Source of the DNA: Prevotellaceae bacterium UBA4301
Lineage (GTDB): Bacteria > Bacteroidota > Bacteroidia > Bacteroidales > Bacteroidaceae
Direction of reading: 5' to 3'
DNA: 10,906 bases
Assembly: GCA_002395775.1 (NCBI GenBank)
Contig: DGUV01000093.1
Coordinates: 1 to 10,906 of the forward strand
Below are positions 6,166 to 10,906 of this stretch, one piece after another. Positions within the stretch are counted from its first letter, which is position 1. The number at the start of each line of letters is the position of its first letter. The position numbers and the translations under genes were made by a program. The notes under the pieces were generated by a model. The model was given only the letters and a program-made list of their open reading frames with translations. It did not search any database and was not told the origin of the DNA.

Positions 6166-7274
6166 AACAGCAGGAAACACTATGCCTCATGGCACTCACC
6201 CGCGTGCTACCCTATCAGTCGCAGGTGCAAAACCAACTACTTGAGGCCGCAGGCTCGGCCACAGCCCTGTATGACGCGCGAAATAACCTCTCAGACCTCC
6301 TGCCCGAAGCCCCAAAGCGTTTGACCAAAACCCTCATGGAGATGGAGGCCCAGCTCCCACGTGCCGAACAGGAGATGGAGTTTGCAGAAAAGAAGCACAT
6401 ACGCATCCTGACAAAAGACGACGCGGACTACCCTGCCCGACTGCGCGAATGTCCCGATGCGCCAGTATTGCTTTACTTCCGGGGAACCGGTGACCTGAAC
6501 TGCCGCCACACGCTGGCCATAGTGGGCACGCGCAAGGCTACGGAATACGGAAAGGCGTTTTGCCAGCGATTTCTGCGCGACCTGACTCAGTTATGCCCCG
6601 ACGTGCTCATCGTGAGCGGACTGGCCTACGGCATCGACATCAATGCCCACCGTCAGGCACTTGCCAACAACCTCCCCACCATAGGCGTACTGGCCCACGG
6701 ACTCGACCAGATCTATCCTCGCATGCATCGGGCAACTGCCATCGAGATGCTTAACCGAGGCGGACTGATTACCGAATTCATGAGCGGCAGCACGGCAGAC
6801 AAGATTAACTTCGTGAGCCGCAACCGCATTGTGGCCGGCATGACCGATGCCACCTTGGTGGTGGAGTCGGCAGCCAAGGGCGGAAGCCTCATCACCGCAG
6901 GCATTGCCAACGACTACAACCGCGAGGTCTTTGCCGTGCCTGGACGCATAGATGCTGCAACATCGGCAGGCTGCAACCAACTGATTGCCACAAGCAAGGC
7001 CACACTGTTGCAGACGGCCGAGGACTTTGTGGAGGCCATGGGATGGGCAACGACAAGGGCCGAGAAACAACCCGTGCAGAGGGAACTCTTCGTAGAACTT
7101 TCTGCTGATGAAATGGTGGTATTTAATGCCCTGAAGGGGGTGGAAGGGAAGCATCTCAACCAGCTGACCGTTGAGACGAACCTGCCCGTCGGCCAGCTCT
7201 CGAGCCTACTCTTTGAAATGGAAATGCGGGGCATTGTCCGTCTGCTTAGTGGCGGAATGTATAAGTTAGTGTGA
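6162..7274 (+). CDS. dprA: DNA-processing protein DprA
   Basis: DprA binds single-stranded DNA entering during transformation and loads RecA on it. The 370-residue protein has a degenerate helix-hairpin-helix N-terminus (about 1-50, lacking the usual GIG motif), then the Rossmann-like core: VGTRKATEYG (121-130), SGLAYGIDINAH (152-163), and PGRIDAATSAGCNQLI (260-275), all typical. The C-terminal segment from about 308 looks like the winged-helix domain found in many DprA proteins. An upstream in-frame extension to 5817 was rejected because it reads the thioesterase gene out of frame; the ATG at 6162 overlaps the thioesterase stop (ATGA). It is the last gene of its operon, and its final three codons overlap the convergent glycosyltransferase gene. 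Found also in species not known to be competent, so competence here is not proven. Confidence 0.95.
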   Translation: MKQQETLCLMALTRVLPYQSQVQNQLLEAAGSATALYDARNNLSDLLPEAPKRLTKTLMEMEAQLPRAEQEMEFAEKKHIRILTKDDADYPARLRECPDAPVLLYFRGTGDLNCRHTLAIVGTRKATEYGKAFCQRFLRDLTQLCPDVLIVSGLAYGIDINAHRQALANNLPTIGVLAHGLDQIYPRMHRATAIEMLNRGGLITEFMSGSTADKINFVSRNRIVAGMTDATLVVESAAKGGSLITAGIANDYNREVFAVPGRIDAATSAGCNQLIATSKATLLQTAEDFVEAMGWATTRAEKQPVQRELFVELSADEMVVFNALKGVEGKHLNQLTVETNLPVGQLSSLLFEMEMRGIVRLLSGGMYKLV

Positions 7275-8180
7275 CAGGAACCACCGCCTAAGCAAGGCCT
7301 TCAGCACACACCCAATGCCTATGTGGTAAGCCTTAGGTCTTCGGACGATGTTCCTTAGGTCTTCGGCGTTTGCATCTACCATATGAGCCACAGCGGCCCT
7401 ATGATAATAATCGTCGAGCACAGGGAGCAAATCGTGGCGGAATCCTTCCTTCCGAACCATTTCCTCCGTCTGCCTGATGTATGTCTGGAATGCCATAAGC
7501 TTCACGTCCATGTGCTTGCAGTCGCTGGAGATGTTTTCTCCACTATCGCGAAACGTCATCAGACGAAGGGAGGTGGAGGCAATGCCGTTCCGCATAGCAA
7601 ACTGGAAGATGGAAAGGTTGTCCGACCCCCATGCATAGGGCAGATTGACGTATCCTCCTGCCTGCACGATTGCAGAGCGACGAAGCATGAATTCACCTAT
7701 GGTTTGGCGACGACGACTGTGGAAAAAGTCCCACATGTATTGTTCAAGCGTCTCAAAGCCAGGACTGGCAGGATAAGTGCCTACTTCCCTACCCTCGCCA
7801 TCTATCATGACCACGCCCGAACGCAGAACATCGCACTGGGGATAGCGTTCGGAAACGCGCAACAGCTCCTCCACAAAACAGGCATCATAGACATCATCGT
7901 CGCACAACAGGCAGAACCATTCGCCTTGAGCCAGTCGGAGGCATTCGTTCCAGTTCCTGCTGGGATCATCCTTTCCGAGGTTTTGCGCATTCTCGCAGTA
8001 TCGGATGCGTGGGTCATCGAACTGGCCTACAACAGAAGCCACATCCTCAGGCGACCGGTCGTTGACCACGACAACCTCGATGTTCCCATAAGTCTGGGAC
8101 AAGGCCGATGCCAGACTCTCGTGCAGATGTCTGACTTTATAGGCAGGAATGGCTATGGTTACAAGCGGGCGGTCACTCAT
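7266..8180 (-). CDS. Family 2 glycosyltransferase (GT-A fold)
   Basis: A 304-residue transferase expected to move a sugar from a nucleotide-sugar donor onto an acceptor. The N-terminal GT-A core shows VTIAIPAYK (7-15), EVVVVNDRSPED (35-46), and the metal/nucleotide DxD site in CLLCDDDVYD (90-99, D94-D96). The segment AWGSDNLSIF (183-192) matches the region that holds the catalytic base, with D187 the candidate. No membrane segment is obvious, so it is probably cytoplasmic or peripheral to the membrane, feeding a surface glycan. Acceptor and sugar are unknown. It is the third gene of the LolA-like/cyclophilin operon, its ATG overlapping the cyclophilin stop (ATGA). The stretch coding residues about 272-284 contains a 14-bp direct repeat. 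Its 3' end overlaps dprA by 9 bp. Confidence 0.9.
   Translation of the reverse strand: MSDRPLVTIAIPAYKVRHLHESLASALSQTYGNIEVVVVNDRSPEDVASVVGQFDDPRIRYCENAQNLGKDDPSRNWNECLRLAQGEWFCLLCDDDVYDACFVEELLRVSERYPQCDVLRSGVVMIDGEGREVGTYPASPGFETLEQYMWDFFHSRRRQTIGEFMLRRSAIVQAGGYVNLPYAWGSDNLSIFQFAMRNGIASTSLRLMTFRDSGENISSDCKHMDVKLMAFQTYIRQTEEMVRKEGFRHDLLPVLDDYYHRAAVAHMVDANAEDLRNIVRRPKAYHIGIGCVLKALLRRWFLSH
7331..7366. repeat. 14-bp exact direct repeat within the glycosyltransferase gene
   Basis: CCTTAGGTCTTCGG occurs at 7331-7344 and again at 7353-7366, 22 bases apart. Because 22 is not a multiple of three, the two copies are translated in different frames: the upstream copy in gene sense codes A-E-D-L-R and the downstream copy codes V-R-R-P-K. 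This looks like a local duplication or template slippage that was kept in frame overall. Confidence 0.9.
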
Positions 8181-8827
8181 TCCACAATGGCCTTTAACAG
8201 AATGACATCCTCGACAGGACGGTCGGTCGAGTCCGTGGGTACAGCCTGAATGGCCTTCAGAACCTTCATCCCATCAATGACGTGCCCGAAGACCGTGTAT
8301 GTGCCATCGAGATGGGGCGAACCACCATGCAACAGGTAATCGTCCCACATGTCGCGGTTCATCTCAATGCCTTTCTCGTCGAGCATGGCACGCACCTTGC
8401 CCAGCGCCGTCTCGCCCCAGGAACGGCCATAAACGATGTAGAACTGCGACCCTGACGAGCGCATGTTGGGATTCACATCGTCACCCTCTCGGGCTGCAGC
8501 CAGCGCCCCACGAACATGATAAAGCCAGGGCAGACGGAACTCGGCTGGAAGGGTATAGTCGATGGAATCGCGTGTTTTTACGAGACTTTGCGGGTCACCT
8601 CCCTGAATCATGAAGTCCTTGATGACCCGGTGAAAGAGTGTGCTGTCGAGCCTTCCTTCGCGTGCCAGACGCAGGAAGTTGTCGCGATGGCGGGGTGTCT
8701 CATCACTCAGTTCGACACGAATCACGCCCATAGTGGTCTCCAATCTCACCACCTGGGGGCGATGCTTCTTTCCCCATGCACCAAGGGCAAAGAGCAAAAG
8801 CAGAAAGAGTAAGGTTCTCTGTTTCAT
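8177..8827 (-). CDS. Exported cyclophilin-type peptidyl-prolyl isomerase
   Basis: A 216-residue cyclophilin that catalyses proline cis/trans isomerisation during protein folding. Residues 1-19 look like a signal peptide (MKQR followed by a Leu-rich core and AWG), with no lipobox Cys, so the protein is probably periplasmic. The catalytic face is recognisable: FHRVIKDFMIQGGDP (65-79) with the key Arg R67 and Q75, GALAAAR (107-113), SGSQFYIV (125-132) and LDGTYTVFGHVIDGM (173-187). An insertion of about 40 residues (134-172) between SQFYIV and LDGTYTVFG is larger than in short cyclophilins and fits Bacteroidota relatives. Its start overlaps the LolA-like stop and its stop overlaps the glycosyltransferase start, both as ATGA. 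Confidence 0.93.
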   Translation of the reverse strand: MKQRTLLFLLLLFALGAWGKKHRPQVVRLETTMGVIRVELSDETPRHRDNFLRLAREGRLDSTLFHRVIKDFMIQGGDPQSLVKTRDSIDYTLPAEFRLPWLYHVRGALAAAREGDDVNPNMRSSGSQFYIVYGRSWGETALGKVRAMLDEKGIEMNRDMWDDYLLHGGSPHLDGTYTVFGHVIDGMKVLKAIQAVPTDSTDRPVEDVILLKAIVE

Positions 8828-9459
8828 TTTCTAACGACTATGGCTCCAGGATACTTTTGGGGGTCGAACTTGAAGACGGCATCGCTCACGCCATATTTGA
8901 TCTTCGTGGCTGTCATGCGCATCGAAATGGGCCCGTCCTTGGCCTGCATCTCCACAAAATCGTGATTGTCCTTGCGGATGGTCATTACCGTCCGCTTGGG
9001 AGCATCCTTATCCACGGGTTCGCTGAAGGTTATCACATAGAGTCCGTCCTTCTCCTTCAGCGCAGCCTTGCGATACTCATCACAGACATCAAAGTCAATC
9101 TCGTAGTCGTTCTTCGACTTTGCCGCCTGCTTGCTGACGAAGAGGGTGTCGCTCCCGGTTCCGCTCTTGTACTTCCATTCCTGCACGCCGTCGTAGCCTT
9201 TCTCCGACTTCACCTCGCGCCCCAGCAGTTTGGTGGACACGTTCATGAGCGACTTTTCGCCCTTGGTGCGTAGTTTCATCCTCATGGTCATCGACATCAA
9301 CTTCATGCCAGCCTTCACCTTCATGTCCATCTCCACACCTTGCGGACTATTCATCCGTGCTCCGCATTTCTCCACAATCTGACGCACCTCCTGAGAAACT
9401 TGCGCCTGTGCCCCGATGCCTAAAAGCATGATGAGCAAAAGAAAAAAGAGTCTTTTCAT
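8824..9459 (-). CDS. LolA-like periplasmic protein
   Basis: A 211-residue exported protein that resembles the LolA/LolB-like family, whose members carry lipoproteins through the periplasm in an open beta-barrel; the assignment is moderate because similarity is by overall pattern only. Residues 1-20 form a signal peptide (MKRL, hydrophobic core, GAQAQ) with no lipobox Cys. The mature part is rich in beta-type alternation and ends with the motif K-Y-G-V-S-D-A-V-F-K-F-D-P-Q-K-Y-P-G-A, as seen at the end of LolA-like proteins. Seven methionines lie in residues 44-61. The longer frame to 9534 was rejected because its start lies upstream of the promoter at 9496-9526, and the signal peptide begins at this ATG. 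First gene of a three-gene operon. It could instead be an uncharacterised DUF with a LolA-like fold. Confidence 0.6.
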   Translation of the reverse strand: MKRLFFLLLIMLLGIGAQAQVSQEVRQIVEKCGARMNSPQGVEMDMKVKAGMKLMSMTMRMKLRTKGEKSLMNVSTKLLGREVKSEKGYDGVQEWKYKSGTGSDTLFVSKQAAKSKNDYEIDFDVCDEYRKAALKEKDGLYVITFSEPVDKDAPKRTVMTIRKDNHDFVEMQAKDGPISMRMTATKIKYGVSDAVFKFDPQKYPGAIVVRK

Positions 9460-9495
9460 CGTATGAGCAATTATACTGAATCTATATGACAGAGG

Positions 9496-9526
9496 CAAAG
9501 GTACAAAAAAAGAGGAACAGAACAAA
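9496..9526 (-). promoter_or_regulatory. Promoter of the LolA-cyclophilin-GT operon
   Basis: On the minus strand TTTG (9526-9523) is followed by exactly 19 bases and then TACCTTTG (9503-9496). This is a full match to the Bacteroidota primary-sigma promoter, TTTG-N19-TAnnTTTG. Transcription would start near 9490, about 30 bases before the LolA-like ATG. It is the best promoter in the window. Confidence 0.8.
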
Positions 9527-9544
9527 CGTTCCATTCCTCTTTTT
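9505..9544 (-). terminator. Intrinsic terminator of the sdhAB operon
   Basis: On the minus strand an 11-base arm (9544-9534, AAAAAGAGGAA) pairs perfectly with 9517-9507, and the inner bases 9533-9528 pair with 9523-9518 with two G-U wobbles. This gives a 17-bp stem around a GTTT loop (9527-9524), ending in a seven-T tract (9511-9505). It lies 22 bases after the sdhB stop. The A-run at the other end could allow some function in the opposite direction, but the wobble pairs become mismatches there, so the leftward direction is the intended one. Confidence 0.9.
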
Positions 9545-9566
9545 CATAAAATAGCCTCTGCGCTTG

Positions 9567-10325
9567 TTAGTCGGCCAACTTTGCACAGATGAACTCGCGG
9601 TTCAGGCGGGCGATGTTGGCGATGGTCTCGCACTTGGGGCAGACAGCCTCGCAGGCACGCGTGTTGGTGCAGTTGCCGAAGCCCAGTTCGTCCATCTTGG
9701 CCACCATGGCCTTGGCACGACGGGCAGCCTCTACGCGACCCTGGGGAAGCAGGGCGAGCTGGCTGACCTTCGAGCTGACGAAGAGCATGGCAGAGCCGTT
9801 CTTACATGCAGCCACACAGGCACCGCAACCGATGCACGAAGCGCAGTCCATGGCCTCGTCGGCGTCCTCCTTGGGAATGAGGATGGCATTGGCGTCCTGA
9901 GCCTGACCGGTGCGGATGGTGGTGTAGCCGCCAGCCTGCATGATCTTGTCGAAGGCACCACGGTCCACCATGCAGTCCTTGATGACGGGGAAACCGGCCG
10001 AGCGCCAGGGCTCAACGGTGATGACGTCGCCGTCCTTGAAGCGGCGCATGTAGAGCTGGCAGGTGGTAGCACCGCGCTCGGTCTTGCCGTGGGGCGTGCC
10101 GTTGATGTAGAGCGAGCACATGCCGCAGATGCCCTCGCGACAGTCGTGGTCGAAGACGAAGGGTTCCTTGCCAGCCTCGATGAGTTCCTCGTTCATGATG
10201 TCAAGGGCCTCCAGGAACGAGGTGTCGTCGGGCACGTTCTTCAATTCGTGGGTATCGAAGTGGCCCTTATCCTTGGGACCGTTCTGCTTCCAGAACTTTA
10301 TCGTTACACTTATATTTTTAGCCAT
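9567..10325 (-). CDS. sdhB: Succinate dehydrogenase/fumarate reductase iron-sulfur subunit
   Basis: The electron-transfer subunit linking the flavin in SdhA/FrdA to the quinone-binding membrane subunit, in the cytoplasm at the inner membrane. In Bacteroidales this complex mainly works as fumarate reductase. The 252-residue protein has the [2Fe-2S] ligands C62, C67, C70 (CREGICGMC) and C89 (TTCQ), and C164, C167, C170 and C174 (CIGCGACVAAC), followed by C219, C225 and C229 (NCTNTRACEAVCPK). By comparison with E. coli SdhB, C164/C167/C170/C229 would hold [4Fe-4S] and C174/C219/C225 [3Fe-4S]. An extra Cys, C232, follows in CPKCET, where many relatives have Gly. The gene starts 5 bases after the sdhA stop and ends just before a strong terminator, so it is the last gene of its operon. 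Could equally be named frdB. Confidence 0.96.
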   Translation of the reverse strand: MAKNISVTIKFWKQNGPKDKGHFDTHELKNVPDDTSFLEALDIMNEELIEAGKEPFVFDHDCREGICGMCSLYINGTPHGKTERGATTCQLYMRRFKDGDVITVEPWRSAGFPVIKDCMVDRGAFDKIMQAGGYTTIRTGQAQDANAILIPKEDADEAMDCASCIGCGACVAACKNGSAMLFVSSKVSQLALLPQGRVEAARRAKAMVAKMDELGFGNCTNTRACEAVCPKCETIANIARLNREFICAKLAD

Positions 10326-10330
10326 GATCT

Positions 10331-10906
10331 TTAATTTTTATAGTTACGGGTTTGTACCTTGATTGCCTCATACTCCAGGGGCTCCTTGATGAGTTCGGGA
10401 TCTTTGTCCTTGCCCTGATACTCCCAGCAGCCAACGTAGAAGAAGTTCTCGTCGTCGCGCTTGGCCTCGCCTTCCTCGGTCTGGTATTCCTCGCGGAAGT
10501 GACCACCGCAACTCTCGTTACGAGAGAGGGCATCGTGAGCCACCAGCTCGCCCATCGTGAAGAAGTCGCGCAGGTGGATGGCCTTGTCGAGCTCTACGTT
10601 CAGACCCTCCTTGGTGCCGGGCACGAACAGGTTGGTGTCGAACTCCTTCTGCAGCTCCTTCATCTTCTGGATACCAGTCTTCAGGCCTTCGGCAGTGCGG
10701 CCCATGCCCACATACTCCCACATGATGTGGCCGAGTTCCTTGTGGATAGAGTCAACAGATCGCTTGCCCTTGATGTTCATCAGGCGGTCGATTTCCTTCT
10801 CGACACCCTTCTCTGCCTCGGCAAACTCGGGCAGGTCAGTCGAAACCTTGGGCCAGATGGCCTGGTCGGCCAGATAGTTCTGGATGGTGTAGGGCAGCAC
10901 GAAGTA
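10331..10906 (-). CDS. sdhA: Succinate dehydrogenase/fumarate reductase flavoprotein subunit, C-terminal part
   Basis: The last 191 codons of the catalytic flavoprotein; the 5' part lies beyond the right edge and the frame is open through the last base. The visible part is the C-terminal helical domain, with PYTIQNYLADQ, the long region around ELGHIMWEYVGMGR, and AIHLRDFFTMGELVAHDALSRNESCGGHFREEYQTEEGEAKRDDENFFYVGCWEY, a pattern typical of the Bacteroidota SdhA/FrdA C-terminus, in which R-N-E-S-x-G-x-H is shared with E. coli SdhA/FrdA. The FAD-binding and substrate residues are not in the window. The apparent start at 10900 is only an internal GTG. Together with sdhB it forms an sdh/frd operon; a membrane subunit gene would be expected upstream. 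Confidence 0.94.
   Translation of the reverse strand, partial: YFVLPYTIQNYLADQAIWPKVSTDLPEFAEAEKGVEKEIDRLMNIKGKRSVDSIHKELGHIMWEYVGMGRTAEGLKTGIQKMKELQKEFDTNLFVPGTKEGLNVELDKAIHLRDFFTMGELVAHDALSRNESCGGHFREEYQTEEGEAKRDDENFFYVGCWEYQGKDKDPELIKEPLEYEAIKVQTRNYKN

Noticed and set aside
7383..8249. 288-codon plus-strand open frame opposite the glycosyltransferase
   Set aside because: Antisense to a gene with clear GT-A motifs and operon coupling; no support of its own.
9564..10334. 256-codon plus-strand open frame opposite sdhB
   Set aside because: Antisense to sdhB, which has all iron-sulfur ligands. The frame is Val/Ala/Gly/His-rich and has no recognisable domain.

Overview
The window looks like a chromosomal core region of a Bacteroidales bacterium, most likely of the Prevotella group. 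Supporting evidence: a long signal peptidase I with large insertions, a DUF2851 protein and a WbqC-family protein of the types found in Bacteroidota, a dicluster-type SdhB/FrdB sequence close to the Bacteroides/Prevotella fumarate reductase type, promoters with the Bacteroidota -7 element TAnnTTTG, and almost no Shine-Dalgarno sequences. The species assignment is inference. Coding sequence is fairly GC-rich and intergenic DNA is AT-rich. I see no phage, insertion sequence, CRISPR array, tRNA or rRNA.

Layout. Positions 1-366 carry no gene but hold a striking array of CCAAT-type half-sites and a long imperfect inverted repeat (14-133). Positions 367-4370 are one leftward operon, dapB - lepB - wbqC-like - M16 peptidase. 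Its last three genes are joined by one-base stop/start overlaps (TGATG, TAATG). A 95-bp divergent promoter region (4371-4465) separates it from a rightward operon (4466-7274) of DUF2851 - 4HBT thioesterase - dprA, joined by ATGA overlaps. Its end meets a leftward operon (7266-9459) of LolA-like protein - cyclophilin peptidyl-prolyl isomerase - family 2 glycosyltransferase, also joined by ATGA overlaps. The two 3' ends overlap by 9 bp. Upstream is the end of a succinate dehydrogenase/fumarate reductase operon (sdhA 3' part, whole sdhB; 9567-10906), closed by a strong terminator that overlaps the LolA operon promoter.

How the genes work together. dapB makes the lysine/meso-diaminopimelate precursor for peptidoglycan, lepB releases exported proteins from the membrane, and the LolA-like protein and cyclophilin are exported folding or transport factors, so much of the window serves the envelope. 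dprA loads RecA on incoming single-stranded DNA. sdhAB is the central fumarate/succinate enzyme of Bacteroidales anaerobic metabolism. The linkage of DUF2851, thioesterase and dprA, and of the glycosyltransferase with LolA/cyclophilin, has no obvious functional reason.

This is mostly ordinary core genome. I do not see an unmistakable new multi-gene system. The signals most worth a second look are the 22-bp-periodic CCAAT array at the left edge, the fused terminator/promoter at 9496-9544, the out-of-frame 14-bp duplication in the glycosyltransferase gene, and the unexplained DUF2851 protein beside dprA.
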